A stretch of DNA of 64,000 bases, from positions 744,001 through 808,000 of the forward strand of contig JBBELK010000534.1 of NCBI GenBank assembly GCA_037783545.1, read 5' to 3'. Source of the DNA: Henricia sp. BOLD:AAB3569. Its lineage: Eukaryota; Echinodermata; Asteroidea; Spinulosida; Echinasteridae. The notes below the pieces were generated by a model, which saw only the letters and a list, made by a program, of their open reading frames with translations, made no database searches and had not been told where the DNA came from. Shown one piece after another: positions 12,601-22,088 of this stretch; position 1 is the first letter of the stretch; each line of letters starts with the position of its first letter. Position numbers and translations under genes: made by a program.

Positions 12601-14474
12601 TTATGTGATTTATTTTGTGTTAGACCAAGATTTTATTAGCGGGGATGTAATTTCTAATGATCCCGATAACGCTTTTGAGCGCGATCGTATGTACGCGTGT
12701 GTGACGTAACGTTCCTAACGCCTGGGAGCACCAGGGACGAGTGCTCGAAAGCAGCCCAGTTTTGTTCCTTCGCTCATCGCCATGGGCATGTGTTGTTTTC
12801 ACACCAGTCTACATGGTCTACCAGATGTGATTATCTTATATTCCATCGGCTTCGCATATTTCCTGCAAAAATAGGTTAAAACTGCACTGGATTATTAATC
12901 CAACACCCAGGTGATTTCCACAACATCAAGACATCCTCCTGGTTGCCAAAGCGGCATATCATCCATCGGTTTTCCGGTCAAGGCTTGTAGCTGGAAATGA
13001 AAAACTTGGCCTACACTAGCATGCAAAATCAAAAGGGCCTAGTTTTGGTTTGCATCTCCTCACACGTAATAAACCTTATCGACATTCTCAATGCATTATG
13101 GGATTGGATGACAAAATTGCCCGGCCAAATGTGCATAAACCTATGAGGCGGACGCCAACTCGGCAACTTTTTTACGCATCAACCTTCCACTACTTTATAT
13201 TTGACACATATCAAACATACTGACAAACATGTCCCGAAACAGAAATGTTGCAAATGCGAGAAATCATCGGAGATTTCCCTTCGTAGTGGTAGAGTCCAAG
13301 TACCGGGCTTGCAGCTCGGTATGCGCTATGTAACACGCGCCGTATCGGCACGGCGCTGGTTGGGCCGAGTGTGCTGCACTGCAAGTCCATGTACACGGAC
13401 TCCCCTGGTAAAACTGTTCAGTTTCACAACACATTCCTCCCGTTTCTGAAATTGCGCATCATAAAAAAATAAGCTCTAAAATATCACAACATTGTTCAAT
13501 TCAAACTTTTTAAATAGATACTGAAAATAAAGCATAATTTCTGACGATATGCATTTTTAAAAACAATTTAAAAAAAATTATATTGGCGGGGGAGTCCGTG
13601 TACAAGGACTCGCAGTGCAGAACACTCAATCCAATCAGCACCGTGCCGATACTGTGCGTGTTGCATTGAGCATACCGAGATGCGAGTACGAAGGGAATCC
13701 CCGATGATTTCTCGCATTTGCAAGATTTCTGTTTCGGGACATGTTTGTCAGTATGTTTGATATGTGTCAAAGATAAAGTGGTGGGAGGTTTTCGTTAAAA
13801 TGAGTAAAAAAGTTGCCAAGTTAGCGTCCGCCCCATAGGTTTACGCACATTTGGCTGGGCAATTTTGTCATCCAATCCCATAATGCATTGAGTCGAAGAT
13901 TCGGTTTTCAAGGATGTGTGTTCATTATTTTTGAGAGTATTAGTTATTACGGCCAGGGAGGTACGTATGTAGAACGTGTAGAAATTATGATTTTACCCCA
14001 AAATTGCAATTTTCAGTAAAAATTCTTGCTTAAAGATTCCGTTTTGGGCTGCGAACAGGATGGGAGAAAAAATGACGTCATCCTGAAAGTAACGGCCTAA
14101 TAACAACATAATAAAATAAAAAACAAACAAACAATAAACAAACAAAAAAGAAAATATAAAAGAAAAAGAAAACAAAAGAGAAAACAAAAAACAAAACAAA
14201 CAGGCTGGTACTTTCAGCATCTGGAAGTACTTTTATCCAACGCCACCATACTTACTTGCACAACAACATTAACATCTCGTATGGTGTCCACCATTTGCTG
14301 TACATTGTCATCTGGCGTGAGCACCTCGTAATGAAAATCATCGTCTTCGACTTGACTATGTTGCGAAGAACCTCCCTCGTCATCCATGTCAAAATGCCCC
14401 TCTAAATCACTAGAACCCAAATCATCATCTTCTTCCTCTTCCTCGCCCATCGTGGAACCTTCTTCGTCATCCAT
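629..14474 (-). CDS. ARIH1: Ariadne-1 RBR E3 ubiquitin ligase, copy A, exons 1-6 only (partial)
   Basis: These are the 5' exons of a second ARIH1 copy. Minus-strand coding exons: 1 at 14256-14474 (start codon, acidic N-terminus, 73 codons), 2 at 5570-5725, 3 at 4383-4451, 4 at 3779-3871, 5 at 2797-2852, 6 at 629-802. All have AG/GT borders and consistent phase. Exon 2 carries the UBA-like segment ([15 protein letters not shown]). Exons 3-5 form RING1 (CDIC, then [13 protein letters not shown]). Exon 6 starts the IBR ([13 protein letters not shown]). Later exons would lie left of the window. Against copy B, exon 1 is 39 bp longer in frame, and exon 2 has Glu for Val and Val for Asp at two sites. 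The exons seen have no stops, so this may be a functional allele or paralogue. The family acts in the cytosol and nucleus with UBE2L3 and neddylated cullin-RING ligases. Confidence 0.9.
1060..1252. repeat. Fold-back inverted-repeat element
   Basis: The arms begin TGGGAGTCAAATAATG and end CATTATTTGACTCCCA around a centre rich in GTGTGTGCG. A matching copy lies at about 38,055-38,243 in copy B, so insertion predates the duplication or allele split. No coding content is seen. It lies downstream of exon 5 in the ARIH1 direction, in intron 5. Confidence 0.6.
1563..1702. repeat. Short inverted-repeat element (GGCCATGACAGGG family)
   Basis: It is bounded by inverted copies of GGCCATGACAGGGG. The same family is found at 38,563-38,700 (copy B) and about 27,255-27,385 (ARIH1 intron 13, opposite orientation). 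It is non-coding and MITE-like. Confidence 0.6.
1850..2046 (-). repeat. tRNA-derived SINE remnant, copy A
   Basis: Read on the minus strand, this has a tRNA-like head followed by a body with the motif GATGGACTGGCATCCCATCC, common in metazoan tRNA-derived SINEs. A segment present in copy B (38,863-39,113) is missing here, so this copy is internally deleted. Confidence 0.55.
2623..2686. repeat. Small fold-back repeat
   Basis: A 64-bp stem-loop has arms AATACATCCACCACAGGAT and its reverse complement around a 26-bp loop. It is conserved in copy B at about 39,352-39,416. Confidence 0.7.
3065..3250. repeat. Degenerate minisatellite of CACTTCGCCC-type units
   Basis: Variants of GCCCCAAACCACTTCGCCC and AAGTGCCATTTCGCCCC repeat here and end in inverted units (GGGCGAAGTGGTTTTGGGGC). 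The array can fold on itself. A shorter version is at about 39,790-39,975 in copy B. It lies in ARIH1 intron 4. Confidence 0.65.
4028..4165. repeat. Minisatellite of palindromic units, copy A
   Basis: Several near-perfect palindromic units are built on GGTTCTCAAACC-TATA-GGTTTGAGAACC. It is interrupted by telomere-like repeats at 4,100-4,122. Copy B has a longer array at 41,192-41,358, so copy number varies. Confidence 0.8.
4100..4122. repeat. Interstitial telomere-like repeat (CCCTAA)n
   Basis: Three consecutive CCCTAAC-phase units (TAACCCTAACCC...) sit inside the palindromic minisatellite. The equivalent site in copy B (near 41,313) reads AATTAAAATTATT and has no telomeric unit, so this patch was gained or lost after the copies split. 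Confidence 0.85.
5760..6369. mobile_element. Tc1/mariner-type MITE with long inverted repeats
   Basis: The 610-bp insertion begins CGGGGTGTCCCAAAA and ends with the inverse (GGGACACCCTG). The inverted arms extend about 250 bp. Copy B has the empty site (CATTATATACAAAATG near 42,412), giving a TA target duplication. The ends resemble mariner termini. No transposase is present, so it is non-autonomous. It lies 34 bp from ARIH1 exon 2, in intron 1. Confidence 0.85.
6507..6840. repeat. Inverted-repeat element (AGGCCAAACAAAATAAATGG family)
   Basis: It is bounded by inverted copies of AGGCCAAACAAAATAAATGG (arms about 40 bp). An allelic copy is at 42,544-42,873. It is non-coding, in ARIH1 intron 1. 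Confidence 0.7.
7560..7800. repeat. TACATG-rich microsatellite region
   Basis: Repeated TACATGTACATGTA and GTATACAGTACATG words. Copy B (about 43,475-43,670) has a shorter, rearranged version. The ORFs read through it are repeat artefacts. Confidence 0.75.
7967..8636. mobile_element. Composite insertion private to copy A
   Basis: Copy B reads straight from TGGGTTAATGGATGC near 43,826, while copy A carries about 670 extra bases here with TAAT at both edges. The left part (about 7,988-8,254) has AGGGCGACA ends in inverted orientation. The right part is a minus-strand SINE (8,275-8,632). Confidence 0.75.
8275..8632 (-). mobile_element. tRNA-derived SINE with (AAT)n tail
   Basis: On the minus strand the element starts with a tRNA-like head: A box TGGCCGAGTGG (8,613-8,623) and B box GGTTCGAATCC (8,557-8,567). 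The A-box word is typical of Ser/Leu-type tRNAs. A roughly 240-bp body and an AAT microsatellite tail (8,275-8,295) follow. It is transcribed by RNA polymerase III in active families. It is not a functional tRNA, because the folded arms are degenerate. Confidence 0.75.
10430..10850. repeat. Dispersed inverted-repeat element (TTCGACGAAG family), copy A
   Basis: Clusters of TTCATTCGACGAAG words occur at both ends in inverted orientation. There are equivalents at 46,719-47,139 (copy B) and, split by another element, at about 22,910-24,460. It is a non-coding MITE-like family. Confidence 0.6.
11777..12308. mobile_element. CAG-ended DNA transposon (non-autonomous), copy A only
   Basis: It starts CAGTGAT and ends ATCACTG, with subterminal inverted GTCCGGGCGCGCC. 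It is flanked by GATAT (11,772-11,776 and 12,309-12,313). Copy B near 53,095 has the unoccupied site. Internal tandem GTCCGGGCGGCACAATGTTT units are present. The ends are hAT-like but the target duplication is 5 bp. Confidence 0.8.
13087..13892. repeat. Large fold-back element in ARIH1 intron 1
   Basis: Arms of about 300 bp are inverted relative to each other, ending CTCAATGCATTATGGGATTG and its reverse complement, around a centre near 13,500. ORFs in it encode the same peptide words on opposite strands, showing that they are repeat artefacts. Copy B equivalent: about 53,595-54,380. Confidence 0.8.
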
Positions 14475-15631
14475 GGTGATTTTAGGGGGTTAAATAGACG
14501 AGAAAACAGTAGTTTTAGCTGTCTCTCGCTTCCAAAACACACTCAAAGTTTTCGCGAAATCTCCTTTCTTGTGTACCGTCCGTGACCAGTGTGTTGTGTT
14601 TATGATCATTGCGTCACCATCCTCTAATGAAAACTACCAAATTCTCAACATTTGTATTTCATTATTTCACAAAGATAAATACAAATGATTTATTACTTAA
14701 ATACATAAAATTCAAATACCCATCATTTATATTTTAATTATGATTTTAGAAGCTTTTCAGCCAGTATTTAAAAATATTTGTCTTAAAAACGTTGAAACTC
14801 ATCAGACGGATGCGTGGTTGTCAACGACTGATTCATGTCCAAATGCGTTTTTATGTATTTTGGAAACGCCCCCAAAATTGTACCCAAAATATTTCTGTGC
14901 TGTTGTTTACCTTTAGAAAGTTTTATAAACTAAATGGTTAAAACCATATGACGCACCAATCAATTGTTTTACTCATTATATAATATTTAGCTTGGATTTT
15001 ACAAATTCTCTGTGGTTTTCAAACAACACTTACTAAGACGTTCATGTATCTCTTCATGATTCTGTATTTTTGAAATACCCAATTGAGATGGGAAAATTTA
15101 GAGTCATAATACGGGTTCTACTGATGCTTGTACTGAGGACCAAACGTTTTTTCCCCAAAGAATTTTGTCTTGGTGTTCGGGATGTGCAATATTTAAGTTA
15201 CAATATAAGTTAAATTTATGTGGCAAATATATCATGCTACTTTAAGCATGGAGGAAGGAAACAAGTGAGATAATTTCAAGATTGATAACAATCTTAATTT
15301 AATGATGCATCACAGGCCCACAATATATTTCTGCAAACAAAAGGCTAGTGGTAATAAACAATTGGTGCTCGAAAAAGAAATAATCTCTCTCTCTTTTTTT
15401 TGTTATTTTATTTAACCACCCCCACTCCCGCTGGAATTAGAAGGGAAATTTAAAACCTTTTTTTCACTGGTACTTGACGCACAAGAGCCGTGATTTCGCC
15501 CGCGGAATCTGGAATTTCCGTAGGGAACCAGTTTCCTAGGTCAGAGGTCGTTTATTTTGCCGGTACACACAGTTCGCACGCACGTACGCCGAAATCTCGC
15601 TTTTGTACTTCCCTTTACCATTGGAAATACA
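14475..15631. promoter_or_regulatory. Putative bidirectional ARIH1/COX5A promoter region, copy A
   Basis: The start codons of ARIH1 (minus, 14,474) and COX5A (plus, 15,632) face away from each other across 1,157 bp. The sequence nearest each gene is strongly conserved between copies. A DR1-like nuclear receptor half-site pair, AGGTCA-g-AGGTCG, lies at 15,538-15,550, about 80 bp before the COX5A ATG. The promoter role is inferred from gene layout; no TATA box or transcription start is proven. Confidence 0.55.
15538..15550 (+). promoter_or_regulatory. DR1-like nuclear receptor motif upstream of COX5A
   Basis: AGGTCA and AGGTCG are separated by one base. It is retained in copy B at 56,321-56,333. 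It matches the DR1 layout bound by RXR, HNF4 or COUP-type receptors. A single motif can occur by chance. Confidence 0.3.
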
Positions 15632-18600
15632 ATGTTTCGACAAGTAGTAGGAGATATTGCAAAAACTACAAGGAGAGCTATTAGTATTCAAAGTTGTAGC
15701 CGTCCATTTAGTGAGTTTATCAAGTTATTTTGCTTGCAAAAAAGTTTCGACAAGTCCAATATTTACAAGAGCGCCCTAGGCCTAGCCAACAGGCTTATTG
15801 ACACTAATATTCAGAAAGGATGTCTCGGGGGAATTAACGGCACCATGGAACACATTTACGTTTTGAATCATATTCTCGATAATTCATCCGACATGTCCTC
15901 AGATATCAGTATCACCTGGATAGACTTGCGCAACGCATTTGGTTCAGTGCCACACTCCTGGATAACCTTTGTCCTAAAACACTACAGCATCCCAGCAGAG
16001 TTATTACGATATATCTAGCTATATTACCTGTTTTTTAATTTTTTTTTAAATATAGACAAACTATACATCATTGGAAAGGTCTTTTCAAGAGAAATGCAAC
16101 GGTGAAGAGCAAATTAAAATTGGACCAATAATGAAGATATGCCTCTTAAATGGATGCTATATACCATAACTCTTCTGCCGCATATTTAGTGAAAAGGTCT
16201 AATTTTATACTTGTGTAAATCATTACCTCATATTTCTCACATACAGTCACCATGATTGCAATTATTGTATATTAAATTAATCACCTTGGTGTGAGCAACA
16301 CATTAATACTAGTGAGAACAGTATTAAAATTGGTGCTTCCTAACAGAAGTTATGCCATGTGAAACACACCCCACTTATACAAATCAAAAGTTCTGTTCAA
16401 GATGAAAACGTATATTTGCATTTAGAAGTTAGGCCTATGTACTTTCATACTTTTCTTATACTTTTCTTCTCATCTAATTAAGTTACTAGGTTAATTGGAC
16501 AAGAATGCTGATCCTGTACAGCATTGCTGTATTAGTGTTCCTCCTCCACAACTAAATCCCCTGCCTGAAGGTCCTCCTGCAGCTGATAGGCCCTACTACT
16601 CAAAATAAGTTCAACATGCGCCACGCCCACTCAGTCAGTCAAGGAGTCATCGCACCAAAATCACACACGAGGCGCGCGCGGGCGGCCCCGACACACTTGC
16701 TTCTGCCCCTTTGCGGGGCTATGCGACATGGATTTACACCTGAAAGTGATGTGAATTAGGCACAGAAAAGTTCAAAGAATTTATTTATATGTGAAATTTG
16801 AATGTTCCCCGACAAATTTCCTGGTTAAACAGCTTTAAATAAGAAAATAGCAACCTCATTTTCTTTAAGTGTCAAAAACGGCTCATTTCCAACTTAAAAT
16901 TTTCAAAAATTCCACTGAAATTTCACTTACGATATATAGTGGTGTTTGCAGATTACAATGATACATCACACATGGTTATTAGATGCCTCAAGAGGGCGCT
17001 TTGACATAAAAATGACCCGAGAGTAGAACACGTTCCGGGGTCACATTTTCCAAAATGGCGACTTCCATCGCATCACCACGGATAGTTGGTGTTCTCAAAA
17101 CGGGCGTGAAATCAAAGGTTTGGTGCCACAAATGCGAGTAAATCGACCAGAATTACAAAATATAGATATTTGGAGGTAATATTTGTGACTTTTGTGGAAA
17201 AATGATAAGGAGTATTTACACACTGCTTCAATAAATTTTCCCGAATTTGTGTGGTGGCAGGATAGGAAATGTCTTAAACGCGAACCCGTTGCGATCGCTA
17301 ATATATCCACTCCACCTACAGCAAACTGCAGGGATATATCAAAACCCGCAACTGGAGTACCGACCAATTCCCCATCTGCAGAGGAATTTTTCAAGGCGAC
17401 CTGCTGTCACCATTGATCTTCACCCTAGCGTTTAACCCAATAATCAGCATGTTGAAACGCCATCAACATGAAGGAGTTTCCCTCACCTTGCCGATACCCA
17501 ACTCCACCGCCCTACCACCTGAGGGGGCCTCCCTCTACGTCAAGTGGGATGATCAGTCTACAGATTCCGAGTGTGAAGATGCAGCGGGCTGGTACCACTG
17601 TCAGGTCAAAACGCATATGAACGACGGATCATCAATCATCCGCTATACCGACGGTTCAACTGAAACGGTGAAGCTCCATGACGTGCCATGGCACCTTGCG
17701 TGGAAAAGAGACAAATGTTTTCGACCCCCTTCTGAAACTCCTCCGACAAGGAAACTCCCAGCGGTTCGTAACCAAATGGGAAAAGTGAAATTCGCCAAGT
17801 CGGATCCGATCATCGCCCTCGCCTACGTGGACGATCTGACCTTGATCACCCGGCAACAGACTCCTCATCAGGATATATTGACTACTCTAAATGAGTCTTT
17901 TCAATCCGTCGGTCTGGAAATCCGTCCGGATAAATGCACACACCTGCGCAAATCCGGTCCCAAACCTGTCAGATCTGCCTCAGTTACCATCAGTGGCCAG
18001 AAAATAACATGTGTCTGTGACAACCCCACCAAATTCCTGGGTGCTGTAATAGGAGCAACTAATTGCGAGACGAAACGTTCATCAGCAGCTAACATTCGAG
18101 AAACAGTGCTGACGGCCATGGAAAACATCAACCAAAGACCAGTGAAACCGGAATATAAGACTTGGATTTACGCCAATTATCTCTGCCCTGCTATCCGTTT
18201 TGCACTAGCCGTGGGATCCATGTCTACCAATCAGCTGAAAGTTCTCCAGCGCAAGGTCACACAAATACTCAAAAAATGGTTGAAATTGGTCAAGTGTACA
18301 ACCCTGGCTGCGATGTTCCACACCAAAACTCTCAACCTTCCGTACCTTCCACAACTTGAACAAAAATGCAAAATCAACCTGATTCTTTCCATTTTCAAGA
18401 ATGGAGGAGATCCCATGATAACCCAAAACCTAACAGACTCGCTATATAGCCGCACCACCTCAGATGAATGGGTAGGTGCTGTGCCCAAAATCTTTCGCTC
18501 TGCCGTCGACAAAGTCAGAGATTTGGTAAGCAATGACCCGGCAACTAACCCTCATCCTTCTTCCCGGTGGATCAAACAACATGTCTGCACGGACCACGAT

Positions 18601-21499
18601 GACCAGTGGGAGAGTCAACTCCAAGACCTTCAAGTGCAATCCAAACTGCTCGATATCATTGTCCTGGAGGATGAGTCGGAGGCATGGAAACGCGTTCGCT
18701 ATTCCCTCCCTAGCGGCCAACTTGCATTCCTCATTAGAGCAGGCTGTGACACTCTTCCCTCACCAGTTAATCTTGCAAGATGGAAAGTTCAACACGATAC
18801 TAGGTGTACGCTATGTCATCAGCCAAGATGTACCCTAGCTCACATCCTCAGCGCATGCCAAAAAGCCCTCACCCTAGGCCATTACACATGGAGACATGAC
18901 TGTGTGTTGAAATGCATCGCCAGACACTTAGCCATAAACACCAAGAAGAGCGAGCAGGAACTCCTCCTGAGGGTTGACCTCCCAGGCATGCTCACGGAGC
19001 AAAGCACCATTCCTGCATCCGTCTGTACCACCAACTTACACCCTGACATTTTCCTACAATGTGGGGAATTTCGAGGCATTGTCGGCGAACTGACAATCCC
19101 AAACAACAGCACCGCCAACCTGGAAAATGCTAAAATTCGCAAGTCCACCAAATACCTGGGACTAGTGGCCGACCTCTCTGATCACTTCGAAGATGTTGAT
19201 TTTGTAACACTTGAGGTGGGTGCTTTGGGTCACTACCATCCGCATGACCTTATGGCAGCAATGTCCACCCTCATGCCGGGAACATCAAAGCGAACGATCA
19301 AGTCCCTTCTAACTGACATAGTGAGAACTGTGGTTAATGCTTCATACACTGTATTCTCCAATCGTAGAGTTGAGGCTGACTGGGCCCACAAGCCCCTTAT
19401 CTATTACCACCAGGATAAACGTGTGTATGAATAACTGTATATTTTTATTCCTATTTGAATGCTATAATTAGTTGTACTCCGTATAACTGCTATAACCACT
19501 CGCAATTCATGTGCCCATTTCCATTTTCATGTATTTCCTTGATGTTTGCTAAGCATGTGCCTGGGGTTGGTTTCCCCCCTCTAACCATCTTATCAATCAT
19601 TGCTTTTCCAAATTTTTTATTGTTTTTTAGATCACGTGCAGATTTGTTGTTGTTTTTTTTTTTTTTGTAAGATTTTATGTGCAATATTGATTTTATCTCA
19701 CTAAAACTCTCCCCCATACCCAAATCCTTCCCCACCTTCCCAATCATCCTTCCCTTCCCCCACCCATTTTTTCAGCCACCCCTCCCCCAACCCCCCATCC
19801 ATACCCCTATCCTCACCTTCCCACTCTCCCCTCCTTTGCTCTTCCCACCCCCTTCCCTTTTCATGTTTTTCCCTCCAATTGGTGTATTTTTGTATTTTTT
19901 GTTGCCTTGCCAGGCCTTCTCGAGGTTTTATCCCCTTGTTTTTACGCCTGAGTCCTAGGTTGCGTGTTTGATTTGTAAGGTGTCCCACTGTGTAATTTTT
20001 TTATTTTAATGTTTAATAACCTACCGAGTACTGTACATTGTATTTTAATTCTTTTTGTCATTTTAACTAAATGTCAATAAAGGTATTTCAAATATAATAT
20101 ATGCCCTCTATCGAAACTTTTCTAGGGTAGGATTTTGAGAATAAGTTGACCTTACCATATTTTTAAACCTAAAATTACTTATCAAGCATCATGAAGACAA
20201 GTGCAAAATTTGATGGGAAAATGGAAAGAAATTACAAGTCGGCCTCATGTACAAAGCCTTAGTTTAGACCCGTCGTATCCTCCGCCCTGCAGCCGTTTCC
20301 AACCCTAAATCTGTGGCAAACTCGCGCAAATGAAATTTGTCACTTCGCTCTGATATTTGCTCAATAGCTGTACTCGCCTCAACGTTCAAATATTTCTAAG
20401 AGTACTCATCGATCCGATGTCTAGTTTTGTTGAAATCGCAGGGAAAAATTTAGACTCTGTGAAATAAAATACAGACTGTTTGCCCCAAAATCAAATATGC
20501 GCATGAGCGGAGAGGCCAACACTAGACTGGTTACCTGTCCTCATATTTACTTCACTTCGTCGTATACGACGAAGGGGAAGTAAATATGAGGACAGGGAAC
20601 CAGTCTAGCATGCGCATATTTGATGTCCGACTTGTAAATTCTTGCTCCATTCCATTTTCTTCCAGTTGTTGTAAATTTGAATCTAATTTCCTTCACAGCT
20701 GCATCACAAGCACGGAATTACTCCTCTAAGAAGGAAGAAACGGACGAGCAATTTGACGCACGATGGGAGGCGTACTTTAACCGATCAGAGATTGACGACT
20801 GGGAACTTAGGAGGGGCTTAAACGAGCTTCACGGTCACGATTTGGTCCCTGAACCCAAGATAGTCGCCGCTGCCCTCAAAGCGTGCCGACGACTGAACGA
20901 TAGTGCTATGGCTACACGCATCTTAGAGGCAGTCAAGGTACTTGAGCAAGAGTATATCAAGGAAGTCTCATCTAATATAAGTTAAGATCCCAAAGAGAAT
21001 CTTAAAATCTCTGTGCATTAAGAACTGTACGTCAGTTAAACTTGGTTTGAAGATACTCATTTCATTTTGACTTTTAAAAATAATCGGGGCTTTTGAAATG
21101 ATGAAAGTAGGACACTCAAAAATGTAATCTGGACCCGCTCCTTTAATAGAATGAACCAGGTAGCATAGTACTTCGCTTCGTAGAACCGTGAAAATGTTCA
21201 CAAGTTTGGACGGTCCCTTACAAGGCGGCCATTTTAGGGGGGCAAATCACATTGCAACCTTGCATCAAAAATGCTATCTGGAACCGCTCCTTTAATGGAA
21301 TGAACCAGGTACCGTAGTACTTCTCTACAGATGGCCAGAAGTAACTCTTAACTTTGTTTTCTCAAAGGACAAAGCTGGAAGTCACAAAAACATCTACCCA
21401 TACATGCTTCAGGAACTGCGACCAACGCTTGATGAACTGAATATCAGTACGCCGGAAGAATTGGGATTAGACGTACCGCAACAGGACAAGATTATGTAG
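15632..21499 (+). CDS. COX5A: Cytochrome c oxidase subunit 5A, complete copy A
   Basis: Nuclear-encoded subunit of mitochondrial respiratory complex IV, on the matrix side. Coding exons: 1 at 15632-15710, 2 at 20699-20937, 3 at 21368-21499. The joined CDS is 450 nt, 149 aa, close to the roughly 150-aa animal precursor. The basic, Ser-rich, acid-poor N-terminus ([18 protein letters not shown]...RNYSS) fits a mitochondrial presequence. The mature part has family words [51 protein letters not shown]. Splice sites are GTGAGT/CACAG and GTACTT/AAAG. Intron 1 is swollen by a 4.3-kb LINE insertion, which leaves both splice sites intact. The last base of exon 1 is A here and G in copy B, changing one residue (Thr/Ala). 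It lies head to head with ARIH1. Confidence 0.95.
15779..19434 (+). pseudogene. LINE reverse transcriptase/endonuclease ORF, 5' truncated and interrupted
   Basis: The two parts, up to 16,015 and 17,308-19,434, form one open frame if the nested insertion and one copy of its 7-bp duplication are ignored. RT motif A is [15 protein letters not shown], motif B is [13 protein letters not shown] (about 17,380-17,420) and motif C is AYVDDL (YVDD at 17,824-17,835). A Cys/His cluster ([10 protein letters not shown]...C, about 18,800-18,860) follows. The C-terminal restriction-like endonuclease has HPD, VGELTIP, KYLGL and EVGALG. Between motifs B and C an in-frame segment (17,524-17,703) resembles a Tudor-type fold. 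The frame stays open to 19,434, suggesting a fairly recent insertion. It lacks the N-terminal part, so it is not autonomous. Confidence 0.85.
16016..17300. mobile_element. Nested insertion of unknown type within the LINE
   Basis: It is flanked by ATATATC (16,009-16,015 and 17,301-17,307). Removing it restores the RT frame (RYI then HSTYSKLQG). The ends show only a short inverted match (TAGC.AT). A GC-rich patch lies at 16,620-16,720. From 17,054 an ATGGCG start in good context opens a short frame ([16 protein letters not shown]...). No transposase is recognised. Confidence 0.75.
20490..20624. repeat. 135-bp palindromic fold-back in COX5A intron 1
   Basis: The outer arms ATCAAATATGCGCATG and inner arms around CTGTCCTCATATTTACTTC pair with their reverse complements, centred on CGTCGTATACGACG. 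It ends 75 bp before exon 2. It is conserved in copy B at 63,337-63,471. Confidence 0.85.
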
Positions 21500-21583
21500 G
21501 TAGGTTACAATCGCTGGACATGGTGTTTAGTGTTTAATGTAAGTTTGCCTGAAACAAGGCTAAAACCACTCTGGGCAAGGGGC
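21500..21583. other. Downstream flank of COX5A
   Basis: The immediate 3' flank after the TAG stop shows no AATAAA. The transcript end cannot be placed. A MITE starts at 21,584. Confidence 0.4.
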
Positions 21584-22048
21584 TACTTCCAAATACTGAA
21601 AGCCACCCAGACCAAACTGGGTGGCTTTCAATAGCACAGTGGCACGCTAAAACAAATCCCCCCTCGTCCAAAAATGGTACGTGCTGGATCTGGTCTGGTG
21701 CTTGACACGTTATACGCGAGCGCCGTAGCGCAGGCAGGACTTCAGATTTCAGCCACCGAGAGTGGAAATGTCGAGAAGTAAAACGTGCATTAGTAGAAGT
21801 TCTACTTCAGAATGTAAATTTGATGGTGAAATTGATAAAAACGAAGGTGTGTACGTCAGTCTTGAGAGTATTTCGGCCAGGGAGGTATGTAGAACGTGTA
21901 GATATTTGTATTTTAACAAAAATAGCAATTTCCTGTAAAAAGACTTGTTTAAAGATTCCATTTTGAGCAACGATTTTGATGGGGAAAAAAAGTGCTGATC
22001 TTGAAAGCCACCCAGTTTGGTCTGGGTGGCTTTCAGTATTTGGAAGTA
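21584..22048. mobile_element. MITE with 10-bp target duplication and nested palindromic ends
   Basis: It begins TACTTCCAAATACTGAAAGC and ends with the inverse. It is flanked by GGCAAGGGGC (21,574-21,583 and 22,049-22,058). Each end contains a further palindrome, AAAGCCACCCAG...CTGGGTGGCTTT. A 9-11 bp duplication fits Mutator-like elements. Internal sequence near 21,870-21,980 resembles sequence at about 13,940-14,060 and 54,475-54,590 beside ARIH1 exon 1. Confidence 0.8.
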
Positions 22049-22088
22049 GGCAAGGGGCTACAAGAAGAAATCAAAGAATGAAAATAAC

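Larger units (their letters stand above)
15778..20102 (+). mobile_element. 5'-truncated LINE with restriction-like endonuclease, in COX5A intron 1
   Basis: Copy B has the empty site (GAGCGCCCTCTATCG near 61,180). Here the element is flanked by GCCCT (15,773-15,777 and 20,103-20,107). It starts inside the reverse transcriptase domain, so it is 5' truncated. Its 3' region (19,435-20,102) is CT-rich and ends with AATAAA about 20 bp before the end. A nested insertion lies at 16,016-17,300. The C-terminal endonuclease places it among R2/NeSL/Hero-like LINEs rather than APE-type LINEs. Confidence 0.9.
350..21153. repeat. Segmental duplication, copy A (ARIH1 5' half plus COX5A)
   Basis: This stretch aligns collinearly, with scattered substitutions and indels, to about 37,345-64,000. 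Anchors include ARIH1 exons 6 to 1 and COX5A exons 1 and 2. The offset is about 36,980 at the left, 36,289 around 9,000-11,000 and 42,847 at COX5A exon 2. The steps are explained by transposon insertions private to one copy. It may be a real tandem duplication or two uncollapsed haplotypes. Confidence 0.9.

Noticed and set aside
13201-13770. Small ORFs beginning [15 protein letters not shown] on opposite strands
   Set aside because: The same peptide appears on both strands because the sequence is the two arms of a fold-back element, not a gene.
19677-19988. Proline-rich ORF after the LINE
   Set aside because: It is the CT-rich 3' untranslated region of the LINE read in frame.
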